Source: Trichuris trichiura
Taxonomy: Eukaryota > Nematoda > Enoplea > Trichinellida > Trichuridae
NCBI GenBank assembly: GCA_037903355.1
Contig: JBAJFE010000049.1
Coordinates: 186,001-250,000 of the forward strand
DNA: 64,000 nucleotides
Direction: 5' to 3'
The notes under the pieces were generated by a model, which saw nothing but the letters and a program-made list of their open reading frames with translations, ran no database searches and had not been told where the DNA came from. Below, in pieces: positions 1-12,580 of this stretch. A program made the position numbers and the translations under genes. How positions within the stretch are numbered: position 1 is the stretch's first letter; each line of letters opens with the position of its first letter.

Positions 1-187
1 ACTCGCCGGTTCAATCGTGTTGGCTGGCCGGAGCCAGTTTTGCTGAATAAAACACCGCCCCCATTAACCCAACATCGTTCAACATCTTCCAACACGACCA
101 GCAGCTACAGATCACCCTTTTGCTCACTCTGCAAACAATCAATTCACGTCACGCGATAAGAAGAACCAAAGTCACCGTCTTCCTTGC

Positions 188-672
188 TCAGTAGTCAGGG
201 AACATTTCATCCGCTCTACCTGTCAGCAGTTGGGACTCGAAATAGCAAAGTACCTCTTCTACGGCGCATTTCGACGTTGTCTCGCTCTGCTTATAAGGTA
301 AGTGTACATTTCCCATGTCGATGAGGACTGAAGAGGAGAAGTCTCCTTGTCTTGCATGAGTCAACAGCACAGAACTAAGCAGTCATGACCAGCTAGCTGA
401 AATGTCTGCAACGTATACCTGCTTAGAGGCAGCATCCACGTCAGAAGCTAAACAGACCAAATGCATGTGACCGTTGTAATGATCATGCACTTCTGGACAT
501 GTGCATTACATAGGGCCACAAGCGATTGGTCATGTTACGTCATCGTCTGACCAGCCTTTGGATTTCGCGACAAGATAACGCCCCTTTGCTTCTGCAATGA
601 ATACTTACCTGCAAATCAATGATATACAGGTAAGCTGCGCAAGTGATCTTGAATTTTACGCTCGAAAGTTGC
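188..672 (-). CDS. Unrecognised 3'-terminal exon chain (three exons)
   Basis: Three minus-strand segments join in a consistent reading frame: 672-609, a 29-base microexon 447-419, and 374-188 ending in a stop. The first donor, CAG|gtaagt, is strong, the acceptors are TTTCAG, TTTAG and CTTAG, and the phases (0, then 2) match at both junctions. The last exon would encode about 62 residues ending in MFPDY. I do not recognise the product and could not trace exons upstream of 672. Alternatives are a different acceptor at position 341 inside the last exon, or chance open frames. This is a splice-consistency call only. Confidence 0.3.
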
Positions 673-3600
673 CTGAAAGGCTCTGCTGACGTCATTATTA
701 GTAGCAGCAAATTGACGTAAAAATAAAAGCACATCATCAAGTAAGAATCGCATTTATTGCGTCTTTTTTATAAACGAAAATTTCCGGCCAGCTACAGTGT
801 TGTGTGTCCTTTTTGACGCGCGTTATGTAGCGTTGTGCAGAATCAAAAATTATTAGATTTAAAAAACTGCAGTGCTCCCAAGGTCGCTTTTTCCCGCTGT
901 CGGCAAAAAGTTACATTGATCGATACAAAGTGACTCACCGGATGCCCCTTTTTAGCAGTCAGTAAGTCGCGTCAATTCGCCTTTCGGCTAGCAATGGAAA
1001 GTCGTTACTGAAGCAGAATATAAAGCTAACATGTTATCAAAAAACTACTTGTGGAAAAGCAATGTTTATAGTTCAATAATTTAAAGGGCAATCGTAGGTA
1101 TATCCAGATGATTATGTTAAGTTTTGTACTTGTGATTGCTATAGAAGGTAATAAGAATAGTGAACGCGAAATAACCATAAGAACGGTTCGTCGCTTACGC
1201 CAACAGATTATAAGACAGTCTTGCTGACGAGTTGCATTTCGCTGAAGAAGTTTACCAGAAAGTATCAGAACTGAATCGATAAGATTTAAACACTTGTAGA
1301 TTATGCGGACCATTCTTTTTCCAAACGTTTCCAGTCACCGGGCTGTAGGTGTTGTTTACTTTTCGCTAAAGAATTGGCCGCTTCGTGGAAATGCGTAAAG
1401 ATCGCAAATTCTTCTTCCTTGCCTTCTTTGGCCAGTCTTCAACGTCTTTTTCACGCCTAAACGCGACTGGAAACTGGAACGTTCATCGGCTCGTTTCGGG
1501 AAGTTGCTGTTCAAGAAAACTAGCCGCAATTTTCGTCGACGAAAATTCAGACTTCAAGTGCCTCCGTCGAAACAAAGCATACGCGTAATGTGCACAATTA
1601 AAAGGCCATAAACTGTCCCTTTTAACTGCTCTTAAAAGGCATTAGCGAACTTGACAAAACTGGCAGCGCCAATTTCCCAAATAACTAATCGCCGAACAAA
1701 ACTCCCATGACATATACAACAGCTCATCATTTGCCCACCCACAATCGGCAAAACGTGAAAAAATTGAACATTAGCTTTAGCAAGGATAGAATTACAAAGG
1801 AAAAGGTAGAACAAAGTACATCGATTTAATACTGTTAAAGAATACATTTCTCGTCATTTGGCAAAGTTTAAAAACAACCTCGGTTTAGTGCTGCATTCCA
1901 AATCGCTGAGTCATTCTATTGGAAATAAAATGGCCATGTAAGACTCAAAGAACGCTTTGCTTTATCGTGCAACATTATGAAAACAGTTCACTGCTGCCTG
2001 GCACGCTTAAATCGTTTCAAATACTTCAGTGTGAAAAACTGTTGAATAAGCTGTCTATTTTTAAGGCAAAGGATGTCACCCCGCAGTAATTATCTACATT
2101 GTACAGTTTTTGTTCTTCACCAAATGCTAATCAATTTCAGGAATATGCCACAAGCGATGACTTCTAAGTGAGCTACCAAATGATTTCTGCGTAACAGTTA
2201 TCGACAAAAGAGGCTTGCGAATTGAAATGATAGTCCTCTTAATCAGCGAAGGAAACCTCGACGAACGGGAGAAAGTCATGATGGGTTTCCGGACTGAGGG
2301 TACAGACGTGCAATCACGGTAGGTCATCCGTCTTGATGAATTTACTTAAACGCAGGAAGAAAGTATTCGAAACATTTCAAACTTCAAAATCCAGAATTTG
2401 CCGGTTCAAGGTCAAAATCCCGAATACATCGAAAATACACTTTAAAGTTTGGCCTTATTGCAGTTGTGCATAGGCATTTTTTTAGATAAGGAATGTATTT
2501 GAGCAGAGGCGTTATTATACTGGTCTTGTTTCTTAGATCACTAACTTCGAACAAGACCAGTATAATAACGCCTTTACTCAAATACATTCCTTGCCAATGC
2601 ACAACTGCCACAAGGGCGCCCTCTGGAGTTTATTTTCAATCTATTTGGGACTTTGACCGCCACCACTTCGAAATCACACGAATGAAGTCGATTATGTTAA
2701 TAGTTGTAATTTCCATACACGCTTACGCAATTAGTAGTATGCTGTGCTTCGTTCAATAACTGCCTTTTTAAAGTCATCGTTAAAAGAAACAAGATATTAT
2801 TATTGCTTTATCGCCGAAGTCTAACTGATAAGCAAATGTAACTTTCGTTTAAGCTTGGTAGAGCCAACAGAGTTTCCGCTGCAATATCTGTCCTTCATCA
2901 CCGCGAAGTTGAATAGAGATGTTAAGAATGCCAGGCAGCTACTGTTTCGAAAGTTACTGCTTTCTATCATGAAAACTGCTGCCAGCTTTTGTATATCGCT
3001 ACCAACAGGCTTCGTGTTATGCATGGCAAAGCTAAGGCATAGCTAGGGCAGGCCTTTACTAGCTTTCATAATGAGGCAGTGTGCTAAAAGAGTGTATGAA
3101 CCGGGGGCATCGATGCGCATCAACACTCGTTTAACGTAAGTATATCATCAGTACTTACCCGGTATCAACGTCGGCGAATGTTTAATGAAAACAGCTTTCA
3201 ACTGGACAACAAAAAATGGAAACTACAAAGCTTTTAGGTCTCCTCTTGTCCGTCGTCAACGTACAAGTTGACAGCCTGCACGAAATGGCATGCCCAAATG
3301 ACCTGTTAGGAGAGCAGCGACAGTTCATTACCACCAGGTTAAAACTTACTAACTATACCATGAGAGTTCATAACTTTAAGGCTAACCGGCTATTAGCAGA
3401 AACAAGCGAATACCTTTCGCTCATATGCTGTGCTTGTCAAAGTAGAGCGGCGGTAAATATTAATATTCTGCTTTTGCTAAAATAACAGCGCTAAAAGATT
3501 TCATTAAAATAACTTTTGTACCACTCGAAGGTCGCATGCGAAGATGAACTATCAATAATTCAGAAAAAGAAGTGTTTCTAAACTATCGAAGAAAAACCAA

Positions 3601-3905
3601 GGAGCACTTAACAAATGGAAGGTAAAGCTATGGAACACAAAGGAGGCGCCATGAAAGATAGCAAGCATGACATGCTACCACAACAAGAGACAAGTAAATA
3701 AGGTGCGTGCGGACTGACAACAACATTCACGTACAACATGAACACAAATGAATGCCAGTTGGTTGCGCTTAAACGGTTACATTCAACAAACGTATGCTAT
3801 AACACTATATCCCCACAGCGAAGAACAAAAGGATATTCGTGATATAGGCCATGAGAAAGGAAAAAAGCAGAGGTGATTTTCTAACCACATTGTTCGGGGC
3901 AAAGG
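375..3905. other. Mostly non-coding stretch with one inverted-repeat element
   Basis: Apart from the exon chain at the far left and the inverted repeat near 2.4-2.7 kb, I see no conserved coding signal here. Several open frames of 60-90 codons exist on both strands (for example minus 1026-1313 and minus 1632-1847), but none shows a recognisable domain or a coherent splice chain. Confidence 0.4.
2404..2662. repeat. Foldback inverted-repeat element, copy D1
   Basis: Two arms read toward each other. The inner hairpin (about 2491-2535 against 2549-2593) is close to perfect and includes GGCGTTATTATACTGGTC and its complement, with a loop of roughly 15 bases. Outward, the arms diverge but remain alignable, with GCAGTTGTGCA near 2460 opposite TGCACAACTGC near 2599. 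A second diverged copy lies near 47.2-47.4 kb. The element encodes nothing itself. The 60-90 codon frames that cross it are mirror products of the repeat. Confidence 0.75.
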
Positions 3906-6897
3906 TTATTGTTCAAGAGAAGATAAAAAGACAGTATCAGAGCGAAGGTCAAGTGGAAAACCCAGAGAATGCATTGCCACACTAAACAGGTGCATAAATG
4001 CTTCGACAGACTTGTCAACCAAACAAAAAGCTTACCTAAGATCGCTAGCCGTTTGGAAACGGTCACGGATCGATAAACACTCGTGTAGTTCATCTACCGG
4101 TATCCAACGTCCAATTCCATTGAGTTCGTCGACCACAGGACCGCCATGTTTGGCAATTAGAACGTCAGCTGATTCGTACACTGCTATTTTAACCGTGTAT
4201 AAAAGTCTAGAAGAGAGCTTAAGCCAAAAGTCAACTCGGCACACCTGAAACAAAAAGTTTTTAAAAGCTTAGAAACGACTTTCATTTGCTCTTAAAAGAA
4301 AAAATAGTTTACATGTTTACGAACTATGATCCAATTGAGGATTAGCTGAATAGCAGCGGACAGAGAGGTATGCAATGACATGTCAACCTGCTTTGTTCAT
4401 CATGGCGTGCAAAGCTCAACTACAGTAGAACCTCCATAAGTTGACCACCCAAGGGACCGGGAAAAACTGGTCAACATAAGAGGCTGTGGGTATATTATAT
4501 TATTAACTTGCGGACCAACCAAGTGGTCAAAATTCGGTCAATTTCGGAGGTTCTACTGTACTTAAAAAACAGCTTTGCCATAACACAGCCGAAGTGTACG
4601 ATAGAACACCTTCAAGCTACTGCGCAAAACCTATTTTCAAAATAACCAACTAAAATAGCTGAGGCATCAAAAATAAGACTGAAAGAAAAAGCATGCGTTA
4701 TCACGTCGCATGCGATCACTTTACCTCAACAAAGGGGAGCGCATCAGACGGACAACTATCAAGCTTTGGGATAGCTGTTTTTTCAGTAGCTTTGCTCTTT
4801 CGCGTGAACAATGCGAACTGGGAACAATGACCATAAATACTGGTATGCAAACTGTCTAAAGAGCCAATTCCATAATGTTCGACTCTGTAATCTGGATAGC
4901 TGGCAACAACTTTTGTGCACCTAAATATTAAGCCTGCTGACTTGAACAATACAGCGAAACTTTCTATGCGTCTAACTATAATATTATGCAAAGATTAAAA
5001 GGAAGCGTGAATGCTAACTTCGAAGCAGTACAAGTAACATCGCCCATAACGAAGCGCTTATGCAACTTTCCAACAATAACACTAATCAGCCTAATGCATA
5101 TTTTCACACCTGCATCTTAATGACATCAAATAACGGTAAGAATAGTCATGTCAGCAAACAGCTGCATTTTTCCCTAGCGCGTATATGTTAAAGTACAATA
5201 TGCATATACACACAAAGCTACCAAAAAGAACACAAAGACTCTTTGGAAGTGTGATGGTATACTACGCTGAAGGTTGAATTAGGAACGCCTTGAAAATTCT
5301 GAAGGCTTCGTAAAATTTTCACAACTTAACAATGCCTTCATCAATGCAATAAAAACTATACGCTCATATACCTATTATATGAACATAAAAGCTACACAGA
5401 GTTACGCAAGTTTGCTAACAAGAAATATGTATACAGCAAATCTATAACTACACACGCAAGTATACGGATTTTGCTAATTAATAAATTTTATGACATTAAC
5501 AGAATTCGTTACTCAGTTTGGGTGCAATAAAAGAATAATACTTTTTTTTACAAAACCATTAACTTTTAGTTGAGCACACTTCTTCGTTTCGCAACTGCGA
5601 AATCGCGAATGGCGTTCTTCTTAGCCTTCGAACATTTTAAAGCATAATTTAAATATCGAAAGCTGCATTGTTCTAAGCAAGAGCATTCGGAAATACTCGT
5701 ACGCAAGTATTTAATATTATTACAATACTTATGTTCCAGCAGCACTTCCAACTAGCGCGCTGTAAGAAAAATACAAATTATTTCAAGAGGTTGCGCCTCA
5801 TTAACTTGATCATCATTTCTTCGTACTGTATAATTGTTGTTCTCCTCCGCGAATCGACATAATCGACTCGAATAACAAAAAACAAATAGATTAGGAATAG
5901 TCAGATTGCAGCATTCAGCTGCGTCAAAAAACAAAACACTACAAAAAATAGCTTTTTACCAGTTTGAAAATTGTTCCCTTGTCCATTCAAATACGTGATC
6001 ACTATGTCGGAACTGACCAGCCTGGAGACCAAAGGCGACGTTTAGTTCAGCATTTGGGGTGCTGAATATAGCAACCATAGGTTGTATTTGATCAAAAACT
6101 ACTTTAACCACTTTGTCTACCGAGTTTAATTCCATATGTTCGATTCTGAAATAATTTTTTAAAATACATACTGCATATATAGTTTATTTTCTCTTGTGCG
6201 TATATTTACTGTCTGTAGGAGACGTAAAGAGGAATCTCCTTTCTAGGAGGAAGAAAGGTTAGCAGTTAGTTAGTAAATGCAAAGTCCAGAGATTCCTTTG
6301 CACGTGTCATTCGCTTTAAAGAATATTTTTTAGGAATCATCAAAATTCATAAAACGTTTAACATTCTACGCACTTTTAAAAGTGTGCTAACACTTAGACT
6401 AATGAAAAAGCGAGCATACTTATAGATCAAAGACATCCATTCTCGAAACATTAATGGTTATTGCAATACAAATGCGTTGTTTACTTGGTAACTTACACCT
6501 CAATGCAAGTTACGACATCTACGCCGTGCAGTCGCCGGTCGTAGGAACAAATGTCACCATGGTAAAGAATAGCTTGAAATGGGCTATCCCGCCGACAAGA
6601 CTGCGACTCCAATTGCAAGTCGTTCGATCCGATCTTTAAAGTGGCCAAGTCAATGTCTACGCCAATAGCGCGACGGATGTTTGAAATCGAGGAAAAACGA
6701 CAAATTAGGTCTGGAAGACCGCAACCAAAGTCGCAAACCTGAAACACCATTGAGCCTACGATTTAAAAAAGCGTAAACTAAAGGCGCACCGTCATGTTTG
6801 GCTTTTCCAATGAGCGAAGAATTCGCACAACCTCATCTCTTCGTTGTACACTCATGGGAGGATGAAAAATGGCAATTTTTTTCTCTTTGCAATTATT
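3906..6897 (-). CDS. HENMT1: Small RNA 2'-O-methyltransferase (HEN1/HENMT1 family)
   Basis: Six exons join in frame on the minus strand: 6897-6790, 6738-6497, 6145-5960, 4920-4725, 4244-4036 and 3981-3906. All have GT-AG introns and matching phases, giving about 338 residues. Visible motifs are FHPPMSVQRR, the SAM-binding VCDFGCG, the metal-binding core IEVIEHM, STPNAELN, and FRHSDHVFEWTREQFSNW followed by YPDYRVEHYGIG and GHCSQFALF, in HEN1 order. The EVIEHM glutamates and histidine and the later RHSDH histidine correspond to the Mg-binding residues known for this family. HEN1 enzymes 2'-O-methylate the 3' ends of piRNAs or siRNAs and protect them from uridylation. The first exon with the start codon was not found: sequence 5' of 6897 is out of frame, so at least one short exon lies upstream. 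The 1-kb intron between 5959 and 4921 is unusually long for the gene. The last two exons are less conserved, so their boundaries are less certain. Confidence 0.9.
4423..4558. mobile_element. pogo/Tigger-type MITE (136 bp)
   Basis: The element has terminal inverted repeats starting CAGTAGAACCTCC and ending GGAGGTTCTACTG, flanked by TA dinucleotides on both sides (4421-4422 and 4559-4560), the target duplication typical of Tc1/mariner/pogo transposons. Internal matches (GGTCAACATAAG, GCGGACCAAC, TGGTCAAAATTC) are shared with the longer element at 8.2-9.6 kb, of which this is an internal-deletion derivative. It lies between the HEN1 exons at 4036-4244 and 4725-4920, inside an intron. Confidence 0.85.
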
Positions 6898-8230
6898 CTG
6901 AAGTCAGTTTTAAATTATTTCACTTCAAACTAAGGGCGTAATTTGATTCATCGCCTGAAAGCATTACAGTTACATCGTAGCATGGAACCGCATTTCGCTG
7001 AGCTGTAAAGCGAAAGATAATTACGCCAACGTCCCTATAAAAACTACTCAAAACAACTTGTAGATATAACAGCCTATGACGGAGGTCGAAATGGAGGTCT
7101 TTCTCAAACAGTGAACCTTACTTCTTTCGGTAAAAAAAAGAGTAATTTAGCACTATTATATACTATGATGTAGCAGAGTGTTCATCGGTTATACAATGCC
7201 TTCTTCCGCAAAAGCTTTAAATTACGTTAAGTTCAAAAGGCCAACAGTCATTAGCAGTATCAACAAAGCGATAAGGCTAGAACAAAAGCCAACGTATTCT
7301 GTTAAAAACGCAGATTCCACATTGTATTATTTCTTCCCACTGAAGATTATTATTATTACTGTTGTTGTTGTTATTTGTCAAACATAACTTCTCTTAACGA
7401 GTATCGGTCTTCATGTAAGTTCTATTTAAAGAAAAAACCTGTCTGCTAAAGGAAAAGGAAAGGCTTTTTCTTTCGCAGGTTTTGCAAATAGTTTTGACCC
7501 TTCGTCAGAGAAACAGAGCCTTCTGGCGAACTAAAATTAGTCACGGACGAGTAGTCCAATAAAAGGCAAAGTCTCAACAAATCGCAGTGTTGCAGCAGCT
7601 GTAGTTGCCACGGTATCTCGACGGGCAAGTCCATCATCTGCGGAAGTCTCTGCCATTCGACTGCAGTTTCACTCGTTGGGCGATTAGTGCTTTTGCCGCC
7701 GAAACAATATTTCGTTTATGCTGACCGACGACGTTACACTGACATTTGGCAATGTACCTTGAAATGGATAACTACCGTCAACTTTGCAGCAACTCGAAAG
7801 CAACTTATTGATAGCCAGCCGATAGGCAAGATTCTGACTTAGAGGCAATCACTCATTACCATTCAGATGCTGGCTTGGCGCCAAAGGTCTTTCAAACAAG
7901 AGCATGAGCCAAATAAATGAATCTGCAATTCCTCTTATACTAAGCAGGATAACTTTTCCAACGACCACAGATCAGTGGAGTAAAAGATAACTTTTCTCAC
8001 GACGGGATAAACCCACTTCACGTTCTTTATTGAAGGATGAACAATCCAACGCTTGATGGATTCTGTTCCGCCATGACGGGAAAAGCTGACACTGACGGAA
8101 AAAGAAGCGCTGACTGAAACAGACTACCTGAAAGGCCACAAGTCACCTGCTCCACTGACGACTGGACAAACGTATTCACACAGAAGCTACGAAAACAAAA
8201 ACCTTTTATCTTCTTTTAGCTAACGGATTA
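6898..8230. other. Region upstream of HEN1, no gene resolved
   Basis: The missing HEN1 first exon should lie here. Candidate open frames such as minus 7446-7637 do not join cleanly to the exon at 6897. A short ATT/GTT tract occurs near 7347-7378. I see no other supported feature. Confidence 0.35.
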
Positions 8231-9607
8231 CAGTTGATCCTCCGTAAGTTGACCACCAAAGAGACTGGGAGGAACTGGTCAACATAGGGGGGCTGTGGGC
8301 ATAAGACGCTCGGCTGAATAGATTAGTATCTGTACGCGTTTTATTCTGTTGTACAGCGTCTATTGGAGGTCTATTAAATGGCGAGGTGCATAAAAATAAC
8401 ATTGCAAAATCATGCAAAAGCTTTTTAGCGGCTACAATGCTTGCTGAAAAAGGTGTCAATTCTAGGCTGGTGCTTGTTTTTACTACAAACATAAGCGGTA
8501 AGGGCGGCCTAAGTGCTAGCTACCCCGCTCAGCATCTCTGAGCACTCATCAGCATTGAAAATGCCTTCTTCCTTGAAGCCACTGGCGAAATAATAAAACT
8601 TCGCGATGAAGTCTTCCAAGACCGCGACGGGAACTTCGCTAGATTCGCCCGCCGCATAAAAATTTTCTGAGAAATCATATGACGGAGCTTGAACTTATTG
8701 AGCCAAATGCTTAATGCACGGAAACCTGTCAACCCGAAATTCAGGGCGAATCTTCTAGCAACTTTCTGGATCATTGGGCCAGACATTTGTGCATTAGCTT
8801 CTCTCCTTTGCTTAAACCAACGTAACGCAGCTTCATTGACTTGGTCGAAGCAGGTTCTCCTCCTTTTCCGCTGCGCGTCTCCGCTTTTCTTATCATATCT
8901 TTCCAAGTGCTAACGTTCACGTCTCTCGATGTTGCAAACGGTAGTCTTGCTGACATGAAACCGTTCTGCTGTTTTCCTTTGACAGTTAGTTTCGAGAAAG
9001 CGGATAAGATCCACTTTTGCCTTCAGTGCCAACTCGCTCGATTCTTTCTGTTCGGCCATTGTGCAAACTGTAACCAGCTTGGTAGCTACTCAATACCTTT
9101 ACTAGTCAAGACACGTTAAGGCCGCCTGACGCACGACTATAGCAAAGCGAATGAATAGAGCTGAGCTCGACGCGAACGAATACAAGTCGGCTCAATTCGT
9201 TGTATTTCGCTCCATGGGTGAATGCTGCCAACGCGTAGGAGAGAGGTTATGCAATTGAGAAAACGCGCAAGCTGCGACGGAACCGGTTCTGTTATCAGGA
9301 ATCTCCAATGTTGGGTAATGAAAAACTTCGCTACGTTGAGTAATAGCACATTGAGGCAATGACGGTTAACAACTGCTAGCGACTGACACAGAGCAAACTG
9401 AAGTGGTCAACTTACAGAGAGCAAACTAACATTGCGTCCGTATACTACATCACGGCTAAAGGGGTCAACTGCCCACTTACGGAAGTGATAAACGTATAGA
9501 GGTTGTCCTTGCGCTTATTAACGTGCGGACCAACTGACTGGTCAAAATTCAGTCAACTTAGGGAGGTAATCGACATACACAGGTGGTCAACTTTGGAGGT
9601 TCCACTG
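8231..9607 (-). mobile_element. pogo/Tigger-like DNA transposon, degraded
   Basis: The left end (CAGTTGATCCTCC..GTTGACC) and right end (GGTCAACTTTGGAGG..CCACTG) are terminal inverted repeats of the same family as the MITE at 4.4 kb, with TA on each side (8229-8230 and 9608-9609). The 1.38-kb body contains N-terminal fragments of a pogo-type transposase on the minus strand but no catalytic DDE domain, so it is an internally deleted, non-autonomous copy. Confidence 0.85.
8529..9059 (-). pseudogene. Tigger/pogo transposase N-terminus, frameshifted
   Basis: From an ATG at 9059 the minus strand reads MAEQKESSELALKAKVDLI and continues through a CENP-B-like helix-turn-helix (TAERFHVSKTTVCN) to a stop near 8911. 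A second frame then carries the CENP-B/Tc5-type DNA-binding region (WFKQRREANAQMSGPMI, then WLNKFKLRH). Order and content fit the two tandem HTH domains of Tigger transposases. At least two frameshifts separate the parts, and the DDE nuclease that should follow is absent, so it cannot encode an active transposase. Confidence 0.8.
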
Positions 9608-9814
9608 TATTTCCGTAAATATTCGAGTATGCTAGTTATTTAAGACAAAATTTAATCTTGCAAAAAAATCGAAGCTTTCAGAGCGCCTTTGGCATGGAAA
9701 CCATCGAACTTTTTCGCAAGAACAAAACAAACAAGCGCTACTCACGTGCATGAATATTAAAACCTACATAGCAGTTTAAAAAAGCCCTATATTTCATCAC
9801 ATTTATGTAAGTAA

Positions 9815-9815
<1 letters not shown>

Positions 9816-9870
<55 letters not shown>
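9816..9870. repeat. (ATT)n microsatellite
   Basis: An uninterrupted ATT tract of about 55 bases lies just left of the foldback element at 9.9-10.1 kb. ATT units also resume directly after that element at 10082, followed by a GTT tract to about 10130, suggesting the element inserted into a triplet tract. Confidence 0.95.
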
Positions 9871-9884
9871 AACGTAACTTCTTG

Positions 9885-10084
9885 GTATTGAAAACTGGAT
9901 GCTTTGTAACGGGTTGGAGTTCCATAGTGTGTTTGATCTTCTACGGCTTTTCCCGTTCTAATCTGTTTTGGTATCTGTAATTCAGACGAAACAATTGTTT
10001 CGTTTCGCAAACATTGTTTCGTCTGAATTACAGATACCAAAGCAGATTAGAACGGGAAAAGTCGTAGAAGATCAAACACACTAT
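9885..10084 (-). mobile_element. Foldback hairpin element, copy A2
   Basis: Arms 9924-9995 and 10013-10084 (72 bases each) are reverse complements with two mismatches, around a 17-base loop. A one-sided tail at 9885-9923, read on the minus strand, contains AACCCGTTACAAAGCATCC and ends AGTTTTCAA, matching the tail of the hairpin at 26.1-26.4 kb. The arms share TCTTCTACGGCTTTTCCCG and TATCTGTAATT with that copy. It sits within an ATT tract, so target-site duplication cannot be separated from the microsatellite. Confidence 0.8.
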
Positions 10085-10097
10085 TATTATTATTATT

Positions 10098-10130
<33 letters not shown>

Positions 10131-12580
10131 AAGGTCGAAACAGATCTGACGAAAGTTTCATTTCATTTTTCATTACTAACCTTGATATTACATTAAACGG
10201 ATACACCATGACCATTTGAACGAAAACGTTGGAAGTTAAAATATTGGAAAAAATTTGATTTCTAAAGCATGACTTCTTGTAACGGAAGCGTTGGCTCTCT
10301 TTATATGCGTAGACGTGACCAGTTTACTGTTATGAAACTTTACTGTCGAGATTTCAGGACTACGTACGTTCTGAAATGAACATTTTTACTTTGCCTTTAC
10401 AAAACAAGAACCAAAGTATTTAGAATATCGTTTAGCTGCAAAAATTATTATGCACAAGTCCAACCTGCATTCCAAGACATTTTATAAAAGGCCAGGAGCT
10501 CCACTGGAATTATATGAGCAGCTGTTACTGTTACGGTCATAAATTACTTTATAGAACCTGTATATCAACAGCGATCTACTGCGTCTTGTTCCCACGATTG
10601 CTGAATGCATGACTGACTCGGCGAGGTCAGACTAAGTCTTCAATTATTCATATCTATCATTTGCACCTTCACTCCGTATGGCTTACTGCAGCTCGCATCA
10701 GAATGCAATTACTTGCCGCTAAGTTGACTACAACATTTTACTAATAAAAAGCTTTCTTCTACAATAACACGGAGTCTCTGGCTAATAGTGTTTTCTCCGC
10801 AACAGTTACTTAGCCGTAGCAATCCATTACTGGAACAAAACTAATTTATATCGAACCTGAAAACGGCAAGCTAACTTGCGGTAACCTATCGGCAAAGCAT
10901 CTCGCATTTTCCACGGAAAGTTACGCTGATTGTTTTATTAAAAAAATAAAGGATTAAAATGGGAAACCGGAGCTTTCAGGACCATCAGGCTCTGCCTTCA
11001 GCCTAAGAGAGACCATAAATTAAGTGGCAGTCCAAATGCTCAGTGTTTTTTTCTACGAAAGCCCAAGCTTCCATTACGAGGTATCCTATTTTCATTCCAA
11101 TTTTTTTGTTAACTGGAAATCCAAAACAAAATTACAGATTAGTGATTCAACCTGATTCATTCAAACGGAAAAGTTCAACTTAGCAACAATAATGATTAGC
11201 AGGTTAGCAAAGTTGAATGGTCATTCTATTCAAGCAGTAGTAGGTTACTCCATGGACATTAATGACTCTACCTGACATACTTGCAAGAATTTTTGGATGT
11301 TCATGCGCGATTTATGCCTTCATTTCAAAATTGTTAAAACGCTTACATCTCTGAGCTTCTATAGGCCTTACCGTCCGACTTGTCTGAAAGACGAACGCAA
11401 GGGGACATGGACGGGAGGAGAAACAGTAGCTATTAAAATAGCTACGCAAGCTCGCATGAGAAATAAAAGTGTTGAGAACTTAAAACGCATGAATACAATG
11501 ATAAGTGAATAACAAGACTTACCCTGACTATCCAATCCAATGAATCGTCTTCCTCGTTAGAGATTGCCATTATGCGTGTCAAAACTGGAACGTGAAATAG
11601 TTCGCTTATTCCTTCCTAGTCGACGATCTTAATATCCATGATTTAAACGCAAGATGTTGAAACTCAAGTTGCCGTCTACCGCTTTTACTTTGCTAAGAAA
11701 CGTTACTCAGACAGCACTTCGTCTCGCAATTCAGCATCCAAAAGGATGCTGATATTGATGAAAAATACACAGTTTCTAAAATTTTGCAATAACTCCTGCT
11801 TACAAACAGACGGACTATAAATTATTCTACACGCAAAGAAAAGGACGTTTTGAACGCGTTTTGCAATCTGTGTAAAAAAACATCTTATGTAACGCTCGAA
11901 ATTCATATACATACGAATTGAGGAAGTTTCTTTAGCTGGGTTACAGGTGTTTCATCTTCGGCGTCTGATCGTAGGCGTATACCTGCTTGAAACTCCAATC
12001 AATTACATACATAAATGCCCGCAGGTTTTATTGGCCTCATCAGGTCACCAATTGTATTAAAATATGAAATTTATAACCATCGTATGTACGGAATGCGTCT
12101 AATTATCGAACTACAAAAAGATGTAAAAATATTTTTGCTTTTTCCATTTGAAGTCGTGAATGTCATGGGCTAGATGACATGGGGAGTACTGCATTCGAGC
12201 ATCTTGCCTTAATGTGGGCTTTGGGACTTAATTAAACCTACTTGCGCTGGTTTCATTCGAAAGATTGCATTACAGATCTAAATTTTTCTAGTTTTTTTTA
12301 TTATTCTAATTTTTCTAATTTTCCCTAACTTTAATTTAACAGCGGCTTTCTCGTTCCCGTCTTAACACGATTAGTCCGTTAAAAGCGGCAAAAACTTCAC
12401 GCTTTTGGAAAACTAATTCTTGCCATACACATTGAGAATAGGCTATATAGCATGAAAATTAAGATGCAGTACAGTACTGCGCAGGTATCATTTTACCGTA
12501 CACTGAAGCGTAGATTTCTCGATTTTCTTTCGTGTGATTATAGTCCCAATAACTTATAGGTGGGTTTTTATGCTGGTTTG
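10131..12580. other. Intergenic region left of RNMT
   Basis: No supported gene is visible over about 2.4 kb. Small open frames at plus 11297-11512 and minus 11703-11912 have mildly coding-like composition, but no recognisable domain and no convincing exon joins. Confidence 0.35.

Noticed and set aside
1632..1847. Cysteine- and tryptophan-rich minus-strand frame
   Set aside because: A second frame over the same bases looks equally coding-like; no usable acceptor or recognisable domain was found.
2384..2759. Mirror-image frames sharing LYLSKGVIILVLF-like peptides
   Set aside because: Both come from the D1 inverted repeat.
9738..10040. 100-codon frame with a poly-isoleucine run
   Set aside because: Translation of an ATT tract fused to one hairpin arm.
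12560..12580. GTG as the RNMT start
   Set aside because: A conventional ATG lies 21 bases downstream and precedes all conserved sequence.
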